Assembly: GCF_020535245.1 (NCBI RefSeq)
Contig: NZ_CP084910.1
Span: 906,501-970,500, forward strand
Length of the DNA: 64,000 nt
Direction: 5' to 3'
Origin: Asticcacaulis sp. AND118
GTDB lineage: Bacteria > Pseudomonadota > Alphaproteobacteria > Caulobacterales > Caulobacteraceae
Made by a program: the position numbers and the translations under genes. The first letter of the stretch is position 1; each line of letters begins with the position of its first letter. The notes under the pieces are model-generated. The model was given only the letters and a program-made list of their open reading frames with translations, was not told where the DNA came from and did not search any database. Shown one piece after another: positions 50,266-59,572 of this stretch.

Positions 50266-50727
50266 ATGCCGTACAGTAAGCTGTCGCTGGATAACTACCT
50301 GCCTTATCGTCTGTCCGTCGCGTCGAACGCGGTGTCGGGCCTGATTTCGACGGCGTACGATAGCCTGTACGGTCTGAAGATCCCGGAATGGCGTTTGATC
50401 TGGGTGCTGAACGAAGACGGCCCCTCGACCCAGCAGGCGCTGGTCAAGCGCACGGGCATGGACAAGGTGACCATTTCGCGCGCGGCTCAGGCCCTGGCCA
50501 AGCGTCGCCTGATCACGCGTGCTCCGCACGAACACGACGGACGCTCCCACCACCTGATCCTCACGCCGGAAGGCCAGCGCCTGTTCAACGACGTCGCCCC
50601 GTCGGCGGTGGAGTTCGAGAAGGAGGTTCTGGCCAACCTGTCGCCGGAAGAGATCAGCCTGATGAAGGATCTGCTGCGTCGCGTCGAAGAGGCCGCGCTG
50701 AAGACCCAGGGTCGCACGGTGCGCTGA
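50266..50727 (+). CDS. MarR-family transcriptional regulator
   Basis: 153 aa. A winged helix-turn-helix with TQQALVKRTGMDKVTISRAA (recognition helix) and RRLITRAPHEHDGRSHHLIL wing. The N-terminal dimerisation helix contains YRLSVASNAVSGLISTAYDS. It probably autoregulates and may control the divergent yqaA set. Ligand unknown. Confidence 0.92.
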   Translation: MPYSKLSLDNYLPYRLSVASNAVSGLISTAYDSLYGLKIPEWRLIWVLNEDGPSTQQALVKRTGMDKVTISRAAQALAKRRLITRAPHEHDGRSHHLILTPEGQRLFNDVAPSAVEFEKEVLANLSPEEISLMKDLLRRVEEAALKTQGRTVR

Positions 50728-50750
50728 GCCGGGTCTAGTTGAACACAATC

Positions 50751-50781
50751 AAGGGCTCATCTGCGAGGGTGAGCCCTTTTT
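50751..50781 (+). terminator. intrinsic terminator after the MarR gene
   Basis: AGGGCTCA/TGAGCCCT stem, 10-nt loop, T5. A clear stop of the single-gene unit. Confidence 0.9.
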
Positions 50782-50881
50782 GCTGCGGCCTCTCCGAAAT
50801 AGGCCTACCCCGCTGGTGCAAAGCGTGGCAATCTGTTAACCCTTTTTGTCGCTGACCGCTTTGGGGGAGTTTTCAGGCCGC

Positions 50882-51655
50882 ATGCGCTACACCGGGGACG
50901 ATTATACCACGCCGCCGGACGGCTTTTACGACCCGACCCTGTGGGAGACGCTGGTCCGTCTGTGGTACAGCGGCGGCCTGCTGTGGATTTTCGGCATAGG
51001 CTTTTGCCTTCTGATGATCGTGCTGGGCCTTGTTCTCGGCGCGCGCCAGCGCAAGGGTGTGCCGGCGGCGCTCAATCGCAATGTCGATGCGCTGGGGGCG
51101 GTGATTGCCGACTCGGTGCGCGGGTCTGAGGCCAGTGTGCGCGAAAAAGCGCAGGGCGCGCTCGACGCCAATCAGGAACTGTTCGGCGACACGACGGAAC
51201 TGATGAACCTTGTCGGCAAGCATCATGCGGCGCTGAACAAGGCCAACAGCGCCGTGAAAGAGGTCGAGCCCGAAAAGAAACCCGACGCGGCCAAGGGGCT
51301 GAGCGGCATGTCAGGCGGCACGGTAATCAATATCGCCGTCAATAACGGTCAGCCGGGGGGCGGTGAGGCTGTTGCGCCGGGCGCGGTGGCGGCGGTCGGC
51401 GGCGAAATCGTCGGCGCGCCCAAGGCCGAAGACAAAAAAGACGCCGAGGGCAAGCCGGGCTTCGACACGACGACGAAGGTCTGGCTGACCTTGCAGAAGC
51501 TGGCGGCGCCGTGGCGCGACCTCAGCCTGATGCGCGAACACTACAGCGCCGTATTCCGGCAACTGACCACGGCGGAATGGCGCGACCCGCGCACGCTCAA
51601 CGGCGCGCCGGTCGAACCGGGGAGCGACATCAGCCGGCCGAGGTGGAAGCGATGA
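50882..51655 (+). CDS. single-pass membrane protein of unknown function (pair member 1)
   Basis: 257 aa from the ATG at 50882. The GGGGGAG SD is 13 nt away, so the start is uncertain. One hydrophobic segment (about residues 31-52, LLWIFGIGFCLLMIVLGLVL) divides a short N-terminus from a cytoplasmic or periplasmic region with helices, a Gly/Ala/Val-rich linker and a C-terminal domain (TKVWLTLQKLAAPWRDLSLM). No domain is recognised. The stop overlaps the next gene (ATGA). Confidence 0.7.
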   Translation: MRYTGDDYTTPPDGFYDPTLWETLVRLWYSGGLLWIFGIGFCLLMIVLGLVLGARQRKGVPAALNRNVDALGAVIADSVRGSEASVREKAQGALDANQELFGDTTELMNLVGKHHAALNKANSAVKEVEPEKKPDAAKGLSGMSGGTVINIAVNNGQPGGGEAVAPGAVAAVGGEIVGAPKAEDKKDAEGKPGFDTTTKVWLTLQKLAAPWRDLSLMREHYSAVFRQLTTAEWRDPRTLNGAPVEPGSDISRPRWKR

Positions 51656-52464
51656 GATACGCTGACGCGCCTGAGGATTTCGGTGATCCCTTCGGTGAAG
51701 GTCCGCGCGCGGTGGCGACCATCGTGCTGGACGGCCATACGCTATTGATGCTGCTGGCCTTCGTAGTCGTGGGGCTGCTGCTGTTTGCCTTTGCCCTGTG
51801 GCTGTCGGGTGAGATGTCGCGGGCGGGGCAACGAGCACGGCACCGCGCGTCGGCTAGGGCCATTTACGACAGCATCCGTTACAGCCTGTATCAGGCGGTC
51901 AGCACATCCGGCGCGGTGCAGCTTGAAAAGGCGCGCGAACTGTCGGCGGTGGTCGAGGCGCGGCTGGGGACTTTGCTGGCCCTGAAGGACAAGACGGGCA
52001 AGCCGTTCGAGGACCTTCAGAAGGCGCTGGCCGAGCCTGAGCCCGATCCGGAAAATCCGAAAAAGGACCCGCCGGCCAAGGTCAAGGTCGATATGACCAG
52101 CGACGAGCATCGCGTAGCGGTGTGGAAGGCCGTGCAGGAGTTCCACGAGGTGTGGAAGGACGAGGCGCGAATCCTCAACCTGCTGGAAGGGGCGCAGGAC
52201 GAACTGGGCCGACGCAGCGTGACGACGGCCTTCTTCCATAGCCGGGGCCTGATCGATCCGCGCTATCCGTGGGGCGGCGCGCCGTCTCCCCGCCCGCAAG
52301 GGCCGAAGCCGGAAAAGAAAGCGAAGCCGAGAAAGGGTCGGACGGAAGAGGTGGCGATTACGGTCGCCGAGCCCGCGCCGATAGGACCGGACGACCTGCC
52401 GCCGCCTGCGCCGCGCCCGACCAAGGGCAAGCTGGCCAAGCACAAGCGCAATATGCTGGCGTAA
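51652..52464 (+). CDS. single-pass membrane protein of unknown function (pair member 2)
   Basis: 270 aa from the ATG at 51652 (SD aggtgga). A hydrophobic segment lies at about residues 29-52, followed by helices (YDSIRYSLYQAVSTSGAVQL) and a Pro/Lys-rich C-terminus. Like its upstream partner it begins MRY and has the same layout, so the two may be distant paralogues forming a complex. No annotated family is recognised. Confidence 0.7.
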   Translation: MRYADAPEDFGDPFGEGPRAVATIVLDGHTLLMLLAFVVVGLLLFAFALWLSGEMSRAGQRARHRASARAIYDSIRYSLYQAVSTSGAVQLEKARELSAVVEARLGTLLALKDKTGKPFEDLQKALAEPEPDPENPKKDPPAKVKVDMTSDEHRVAVWKAVQEFHEVWKDEARILNLLEGAQDELGRRSVTTAFFHSRGLIDPRYPWGGAPSPRPQGPKPEKKAKPRKGRTEEVAITVAEPAPIGPDDLPPPAPRPTKGKLAKHKRNMLA

Positions 52465-52469
52465 TGTTT

Positions 52470-52588
52470 CTAAGTGAGTTGTGTCTGTCTCTTGGCTGCG
52501 GATATAAACCGTTGGCGAGTGGCGTAAACGATTAATAGCAAGCCGCCTAAGAAGCCGAAAATATAACTTGTGGAATGCGCCCAATATG
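52470..52588 (-). pseudogene. 3' fragment of a membrane-protein gene split by the IS
   Basis: Encodes TYWAHSTSYIFGFLGGLLLI then VYATRQRF and a stop. It is one transmembrane helix with no start of its own. Joined to the fragment at 53948-54362 it restores one frame of 178 codons including the stop. Confidence 0.65.
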
Positions 52589-52602
52589 TATGGACCGGCT
52601 GC

Positions 52603-52821
52603 CGATCGCAAGTAAGATTTCGCATGAATAGCAGAAGTCGCTTATATGTATCCGGCCTGTTGATCGGCATGCGAGCCGTGGCCTTGATGGGAATACGCAC
52701 GCGCTTTTGGCCTCATTAGCGGATCGGCCGGCAAGCGGCCATTAGGGCGCTCAGGCTCAGGGCGCGTTTATCGTTCCGTTCCATGCAGTCGTCTTAGTCG
52801 CGAACTGGGTGGAGATCGATG
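52603..52821 (-). ncRNA. candidate guide (seek/bridge) RNA region of the IS
   Basis: The 3' non-coding region of the IS, where IS1111-type elements encode their target-selecting RNA. It contains hairpins at 52654-52683 (GGCC..CGGC/GCCG..GGCC), 52726-52740 (GGCCG/CGGCC) and 52747-52765 (GCGC/GCGC). Between them lie ATATGTAT (52644-52651) and CATTAGCGG (52714-52722), exact matches to the sequences at the two junctions (52584-52591 and 53945-53953). RNA boundaries cannot be set from sequence. Confidence 0.5.
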
Positions 52822-53874
52822 CTATACGGCCTCGATCTCGGTTCTGTGGGTATCGAAAGCCTTTCCTGTACTCAATACGCTCCAGCTGATCCGAGCCAGC
52901 TTGTTGGCGAGGGCGGCGGCGAGCTTGTTTCGGTGCATCCGCGTGGCGGCGCTGGTGAGCCAGTCTCCGAAGCTGTACTTCGGCCAATTTTGAGGCCTCA
53001 TCAAGAGGACATTGGCGGCCTGTACGAACAAGGTTCGAAGGTATCGGCTTCCGCGTTTTGAGATGCGCCCGAGAATAGAGCGGCCACCCGTGCTGAACTG
53101 CTTGGGTACCAACCCCAGCCAGGCACCGAAGTCGCGACCACGTTCAAAGGCTTCACCTGTGCCAATGGCGGCAACAACCGCCGTGGAGATCAGGGGCCCG
53201 ACGCCCGGCACACTCATCAGGCGACGGCAGTTGGCTTCATTCCGGCTGATTTCTTCGATCTCGCCGCTGAGGGTCTCGATGCGTTCATCGAGCCACAACC
53301 AGTCTTCATAAAGGCCAACGATGAGTTGGCTCATACGCGGCGAAATCTCATCTGCGCGGTTGTTCAAGATGTCGAAGAGCGAGTCACGTAAGGCACGCAC
53401 ACCGACCCTGACCGTGATGCCCTGCTCGATTAGGAAGGCACGGATCTGATTGATCGTCGCTGTGCGCCGCGACACCAGCCGCGAGCGAACGCGATGGCAG
53501 GCCTGAAGATCCAATTGATCCTGGGTCTTCTCACTCACTGTCGACAGGTTCGGCCGCAGAGCCGCCTCGGCTATAGCCTCGGCATCATTGTAGTCGTTCT
53601 TCTGCCCCTTCAGAAACGGCTTTACGTAAATAGCGGGGATGATGCGCGGTTCGTGGCCGAGCTGTCGAAGGGTGCGACTGACAAAATGCGCGCTGAGGCA
53701 GGCCTCCATGCCGACGATACACGGCGGCAGCTTTTTAAATGTCTCTGTCAGAGCCAGCCGTTTGATTTTACGGCGAAGAACGATCTGACCATCTGTACTA
53801 AATCCGACAAGGTGAAACACGTCCTTGCCGATATCTATGCCTATCGACGCTAACTCAGGAATGTTCGTATCCAT
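52822..53874 (-). CDS. IS110-family DEDD transposase
   Basis: 350 aa, apparently intact. The RuvC-like DEDD domain has Asp14 (IGIDIGKDVF), Glu57 (GMEACLSAHF), and Asp94/Asp97 (QKNDYNDAEA). The C-terminal Transposase_20 domain has SVPGVGPLISTAVVAAIGTG and GLVPKQFSTGGR with the serine used by this family. Transposition is RNA-guided in this family. The start ATG is at 53874. Confidence 0.93.
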   Translation of the reverse strand: MDTNIPELASIGIDIGKDVFHLVGFSTDGQIVLRRKIKRLALTETFKKLPPCIVGMEACLSAHFVSRTLRQLGHEPRIIPAIYVKPFLKGQKNDYNDAEAIAEAALRPNLSTVSEKTQDQLDLQACHRVRSRLVSRRTATINQIRAFLIEQGITVRVGVRALRDSLFDILNNRADEISPRMSQLIVGLYEDWLWLDERIETLSGEIEEISRNEANCRRLMSVPGVGPLISTAVVAAIGTGEAFERGRDFGAWLGLVPKQFSTGGRSILGRISKRGSRYLRTLFVQAANVLLMRPQNWPKYSFGDWLTSAATRMHRNKLAAALANKLARISWSVLSTGKAFDTHRTEIEAV

Positions 53875-53947
53875 GGGATGCTTCTCCGGGTGGCGCCAAG
53901 CAGTCTACTCCGACTACTTCGCAAGGGAAGCAGCCGGTCCATCCCAT

Positions 53948-54362
53948 TAGCGGCGGTGAATGCCACATGCTTTTCGGAAGGGATTATCTCGCCCCACCAT
54001 CCCGGAATGTTGATAATGCCTAACATGATCAATGTGGCACTGATTAAACCCGCACAAAACGCGGCAGACGCACTAACAACCATCAGGATGAGGATTGGCT
54101 TCTGAAGCTGAGCAAAGCTCAGCTTGTTCTGCGATCCAGCGCGCGCTCCTATTGCCAGAAGTATCCCCAGCGGCAAACCCACCCACCAAGTGGCTATGAT
54201 GCCCCAGCCTAAAGCCAGCAAAAAAGGGGATTGCGTTGCAAAGACAGGCGGGTGCGCTACTGTAAAGTATTCTACGCACAGATGGGCTGTTACCATGTCA
54301 TGCAGTATGCCGTAGCTCACTGCAGCAAATATGGAAAAGCCTATAATCTTGATGCTTTCCAC
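53948..54362 (-). pseudogene. 5' fragment of a small membrane-protein gene split by the IS
   Basis: Starts at GTG 54362 and encodes VESIKIIGFSIFAAVSYGIL, HDMVTAHLCVEYFTVAHPPV then three more hydrophobic segments up to HVAFTAA, where the IS begins. 415 nt here plus 119 nt at 52470-52588 make 534 nt, an exact multiple of three. The gene's product was about 177 aa with four or five membrane helices and no recognised family name. The frame runs on into the IS to a stop near 53850. Confidence 0.7.
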
Positions 54363-54364
54363 GG

Positions 54365-54374
54365 CCCCCCCCCC
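54365..54374. repeat. C10 homopolymer tract at the split gene's ribosome-binding site
   Basis: Ten C on the + strand, ten G on the gene's strand, immediately before the GTG start and serving as its SD. Such tracts are prone to slippage. Confidence 0.6.
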
Positions 54375-54408
54375 TCGCTGATTATACCTACGTCCTTGCA
54401 CCATAAAG

Positions 54409-54440
54409 CAAAACCGCCGGTGTTTGAAACACCGGCGGTT
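54409..54440 (-). terminator. intrinsic terminator of ettA
   Basis: A perfect 13-bp stem AACCGCCGGTGTT/AACACCGGCGGTT with a 3-nt loop. On the minus strand it continues TTGC, giving TTTT with the stem end. It terminates the ettA message. Confidence 0.85.
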
Positions 54441-54452
54441 CATTCTGCTCCA

Positions 54453-54480
54453 GATTACGGGTGCAGGGTCCGCGACCCTG

Positions 54481-54483
<3 letters not shown>
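54453..54483 (-). repeat. 3'-UTR palindromic motif after ettA
   Basis: On the gene's strand TAGCAGGGTC-g-CGGACCCTG then CACCCgtaatc, beginning in the stop codon. It differs from the motif after tuf (23769) at only two of about 30 positions. Confidence 0.7.
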
Positions 54484-56148
<1,665 letters not shown>

Positions 56149-56306
56149 GCGAGAGGCACCCTTGTTTCACTTGTATGGAATGGTGCGGGCGGTTTAGCCG
56201 AGGGGGGGCAAAATCACAACCTGAAAATAGGCCGATACGCGGCGCGGTGTGTTGCCAGCCGGCATTCGCGGGCCTAGGTTTCGGGCAACAAGGATGGAGG
56301 GGTGAC

Positions 56307-57434
56307 ATGGAGCGTCGCAGACTGCTGCAACTGGGGGCCGCGGGGCTGCTGACGGCGGCGTTTCCGGTCAGAGCCGGGACGAGCCCTCAACTGACGCCCT
56401 TGCGGCTTCTGCCATCGGAGCTGTTCCGCATCACGGTGTGCCTGAGACCGTTTCGCGCCAACGGCCCGCGCATCGAGGCGGAAAAGCGGGGGCGCAAGAC
56501 CATCGTGCATAATTACGGTCATGGCGGATCGGGCTGGTCGCTGTCGTGGGGGGCGGCGGAGGAGGTGGTGCGGTTGGCGCTGCCGCTCAAAGCCAGTAAG
56601 GTGGCGGTGATCGGGGCGGGGGCTATCGGCCTGACCACGGCCCTGACCGCTCAGCGCGCGGGGATGGCGGTGACGATCTATGCCAAGGAACGCTATCCTT
56701 TCGTGCGGTCAGGCGGGGCGACGGGTAGCTGGACGCCGGACTCGCGCATAGCCTTGGAATCCGCCGCTCCCCCGGGGTTCGCCGAGTCATGGGAACGTAT
56801 GGCGCGGCGGTCGTGGACGATGCACAACGCTTTTGTCGGGCTCCCCGGCGCGCCGGTCGAATGGATGGATAAGTACAGGACGCGCACCGCGATGGACCCG
56901 GCGCTGATTCCGGCGGATCTGCCCCCCGATCCGGGCTGCGTCTATCTGGCCGATCGGTTGGGCGATATCGTACCGCACAGTCGTGCGCTGGCGCGCGAGG
57001 CGCATCCTTTCAATGCCGAAGAGGTCTATTGCAAGCCGGATATGAGCTTCAATATCGCGGCCTATGCGCACCAACTGGAGCAGGACTTCCTGACGGCAGG
57101 CGGGCGCTTCGTCCCGGCGGCATTTGAGACACCGGACGACGTGGCGCGGCTCAAGGAACGGGTGGTTTTCAACTGCACCGGCTACGGCGCAAAGGCCCTG
57201 TGGGGCGATGCTTCGATCGTGCCCGTGCGGGGACAGATTGCCTGGCTGCCGCCGCAGGAGGGGGCGCACTACGGCTTTCTTTACAAAGGGATCATGGTGA
57301 TGGCCCGGCGCGATGGAATTGTGGTGCAGCAGGTGGGGCCGCATGATGGACTGGGCTGGAACGACGCCAACGAAGCGCCGGACTATGACCATGCCCGCCT
57401 GACTATCGCGCAATTAGGTGATGTTTATCGCTAA
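56307..57434 (+). CDS. FAD-dependent D-amino-acid oxidase-like protein with Tat signal
   Basis: 375 aa from the ATG at 56307 (SD ggagggg). The N-terminus MERRRLLQLGAAGLLTAAFP is a twin-arginine signal, so the folded flavoprotein is likely exported. The Rossmann FAD site is VAVIGAGAIGLTTALTAQRA, preceded by a conserved HNYGHGGSGWSLSWGAAEEV segment, which in ordinary DAO enzymes lies near the C-terminus. The order therefore looks circularly permuted or the protein belongs to a distinct subgroup. It ends at a normal stop. An upstream extension of the frame is non-coding. Confidence 0.8.
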   Translation: MERRRLLQLGAAGLLTAAFPVRAGTSPQLTPLRLLPSELFRITVCLRPFRANGPRIEAEKRGRKTIVHNYGHGGSGWSLSWGAAEEVVRLALPLKASKVAVIGAGAIGLTTALTAQRAGMAVTIYAKERYPFVRSGGATGSWTPDSRIALESAAPPGFAESWERMARRSWTMHNAFVGLPGAPVEWMDKYRTRTAMDPALIPADLPPDPGCVYLADRLGDIVPHSRALAREAHPFNAEEVYCKPDMSFNIAAYAHQLEQDFLTAGGRFVPAAFETPDDVARLKERVVFNCTGYGAKALWGDASIVPVRGQIAWLPPQEGAHYGFLYKGIMVMARRDGIVVQQVGPHDGLGWNDANEAPDYDHARLTIAQLGDVYR

Positions 57435-57474
57435 AAAATAGGGCGGCGGCATGGCTTTCGCCGCGCCCCGCCCT
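57433..57474 (-). terminator. minus-strand oriented terminator in the oxidase-araC gap
   Basis: AGGGCGG/CCGCCCT (57440-57446 and 57468-57474) with inner CGGC/GCCG. On the minus strand it is followed by ATTTTTTAG. There is no plus-strand T-run. No minus-strand gene is annotated that would need it. Confidence 0.4.
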
Positions 57475-57705
57475 GTAACGGAAATATCATTGTGCCGCGC
57501 AGCCACCGGCAGGCGCGATAAAGGACTTAAACCGATCTGGATCGGCCCGGCTCCTAAAGAACAGGATGATGCGAAAGGCAAGGGGCTTCCCGCCCTTTGA
57601 GACGCATAGTCATAAATCAGAGACATGAGGCTGCGTGCACTTCGCGCTTTACGATAGACAAGTCAGTGGGTTATATCGCGGTTGTGTGCGTCTGTAGCGA
57701 CAACC

Positions 57706-58740
57706 ATGACCGAACCTGTCTCAGTGACCTACTATGAAGCCGGCACGCATCTGATGCCCGGCGCCGAAGGGCTTCAGGCCTATGCCGAAGCCATCTCGCC
57801 GATCTTCGACGTGACGGTGACACCGACCGGCGCGCCGCCTCAGACCTGGATCAAGAGCTATCAGATCGGGAGCCTGCTGCTGGGGCAGGCGCATATGAGT
57901 GATGGCGATTTCGTCTATACGCGCGATCAGCGCAAGGTGGCGGCCATGGGTCTGGACGTCATTCTGGTGCAGTTGATCGACGCAGGGCGCGACCTGCGCT
58001 TTGCCGGTGAGGAAGGCGTGACGGCGCAGCGCGGCGATGTCTGCGTGCTGGATATGATGCGCACCTTCCGTTCGGAAACCTCGGTCTGCACCAATATCAA
58101 TCTGGCCTTGCCGCGTAACCTGTTGTCGCTGTCCGAACAGGAACTGGACGGTCTGCACGGTATCGTGTTGCGTGGCGATACGGCGGCCGGACAGTTGATG
58201 GCGCAGCACATGCGGCAGCTCTGGGCGCTGGCGCCGGCGCTGACGGCCGAGGAAATACCGGTGGTGACGCGGGCGACGCTGGATCTGCTGACGGCGCTCA
58301 GCCTGCCGCATCTGTTGGCCTCCGGGCCCGATGGCCCCTTGCACAGCGCCCAACTTATGCGCATTCGCCGCCATATCGAAACGCGGCTGAGCGATTCTGA
58401 ACTGGGTCCGGCGCGTCTGTGCCGCGACTTCGGCCTGTCGCGCGCTTCGCTCTATCGCCTGTTCGCGCCGCTGGGCGGAGTCAGCGACTATATCCGCGAG
58501 CGGCGGTTGCAACAGGCCTTCGGGCAACTGGCGGACCCGGCACATCGCCACAAGACCATGGGGCAGGTGGCGCAGGAAAACGGCTTTACCGGTTGGGCGG
58601 TGTTTTCACGCGCCTTTCGTGCGCGCTTTCAGATGACGCCGGGCGAGGTGCGCGCACTGGGGCCCGAAGCCGTGACGCAGCGCGTGCGCACCGATACGCC
58701 ACACCTGCCGGACTGGTTGCGGCAGTTGGATCGGGTTTAA
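57706..58740 (+). CDS. AraC-family transcriptional regulator
   Basis: 344 aa from the ATG at 57706. An N-terminal AraC_binding-2-like sensor (residues about 5-190, TWIKSYQIGSLLLGQAHMSD) and a C-terminal double helix-turn-helix (LCRDFGLSRASLYRLFAPLG; VAQENGFTGWAVFSRAFRAR). The sensor type is that of regulators similar to FeaR/OruR. Target unknown; it lies downstream of the exported oxidase in the same direction with 270 bp between. Confidence 0.88.
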   Translation: MTEPVSVTYYEAGTHLMPGAEGLQAYAEAISPIFDVTVTPTGAPPQTWIKSYQIGSLLLGQAHMSDGDFVYTRDQRKVAAMGLDVILVQLIDAGRDLRFAGEEGVTAQRGDVCVLDMMRTFRSETSVCTNINLALPRNLLSLSEQELDGLHGIVLRGDTAAGQLMAQHMRQLWALAPALTAEEIPVVTRATLDLLTALSLPHLLASGPDGPLHSAQLMRIRRHIETRLSDSELGPARLCRDFGLSRASLYRLFAPLGGVSDYIRERRLQQAFGQLADPAHRHKTMGQVAQENGFTGWAVFSRAFRARFQMTPGEVRALGPEAVTQRVRTDTPHLPDWLRQLDRV

Positions 58741-59225
58741 ACCGCGAAAACCGCCTGCATCAGGTCTTCGAGATGCGCGCGATCGGTCTCGTCGAAGGCG
58801 GCATGGCTTTCCGAATCGACGTCGAACACGGCGATCAGCGCGCCGGAAGGATCGAACACCGGCACGACGATTTCGGAATTGGAACGGCTGTCGCAGGCGA
58901 TGTGACCGGGGAAGGCGTGGACATCTTCGACCACCTGCGTCGTGCGTTCGCGCGCCGCCGCGCCGCAGACCCCACGCTTGAAATCGATGCGCAGGCAGCC
59001 GAGCGTCCCTTGGTAAGGGCCGACCACCAGTTCGTCTATCCCTTGCGCCTTCTTTGTTTCGTCGACAATATAGAAGCCGGTCCAGAACCAGGTATCGAAA
59101 GCCTGCGACCCCAGACACGCCACAGTCGCCATGCGCGCCACCCGGTTCGGCTCATTGTCGAGCACCGACAGGATTTCCTTTTTAAGCGACTGATAGACTT
59201 CTTTTTTCTGGACGGGGGAAAGCAT
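58737..59225 (-). CDS. GAF-domain free methionine-(R)-sulfoxide reductase
   Basis: 162 aa from the ATG at 59225 (frame open to 59270; no strong SD at either). FYIVD, VVGPYQGTLGCLRIDFKRGV and AFPGHIACDSRSNSEIVVPV contain the three cysteines used by fRMsr enzymes. They reduce free Met-R-sulfoxide with thioredoxin. The end overlaps the araC stop by 4 bp (convergent). Confidence 0.9.
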   Translation of the reverse strand: MLSPVQKKEVYQSLKKEILSVLDNEPNRVARMATVACLGSQAFDTWFWTGFYIVDETKKAQGIDELVVGPYQGTLGCLRIDFKRGVCGAAARERTTQVVEDVHAFPGHIACDSRSNSEIVVPVFDPSGALIAVFDVDSESHAAFDETDRAHLEDLMQAVFAV

Positions 59226-59572
59226 GGGGAACCTGTAAGAGTCAAAATTTCGCCTGCGGGGCGAATTCATAAGCGGCTGATGCGGATTTGTCGTCGTGCC
59301 GGCGAAAAGTGTCCCGGAACGGGCGGCTCATACCACTTTTCTCTGGCCAAGGCGTAAAAATTAACGCTATCATCATGGCGTTATACGGGGGTTGACGAAC
59401 CGCTCAGGAGCCGGGTTTCCGTCTTGAGTATCGTCGGGGTTCCGCGACAATCCGGCAACGCTTTGCCGGCATCGCGCGGGGACCGGATGGGGGCGCTTGA
59501 CAGGTCGCACGATCCCTAACACAAGATTTGTTAACCATAATTTTGCCGACGTTAATGTCGGGGCGATGCGTG

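Larger units (their letters stand above)
52589..53947 (-). mobile_element. IS110-family (IS1111-type) insertion sequence
   Basis: About 1.36 kb. Inverted repeats GGACCGGCTGC are at 52592-52602 and (reversed) 53930-53940. The outer limits given place them 3 and 7 bp inside the ends, the arrangement known for IS1111-type elements, and this choice also restores the disrupted gene's frame. It carries one DEDD transposase gene and about 230 bp of non-coding DNA downstream of it. No target duplication is apparent. Exact ends remain inferred. Confidence 0.75.

Noticed and set aside
57414-57626. 70-codon minus-strand frame before araC
   Set aside because: Overlaps the oxidase stop and a terminator; composition not protein-like. 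Kept only as part of the antisense-RNA question.
59520-59545. CtrA-like TTAA-N7-TTAA boxes (for example TTAACCATAATTTT; also near 41475 and 24907)
   Set aside because: Each has only one good half-site, and chance is likely in AT-rich promoter regions.
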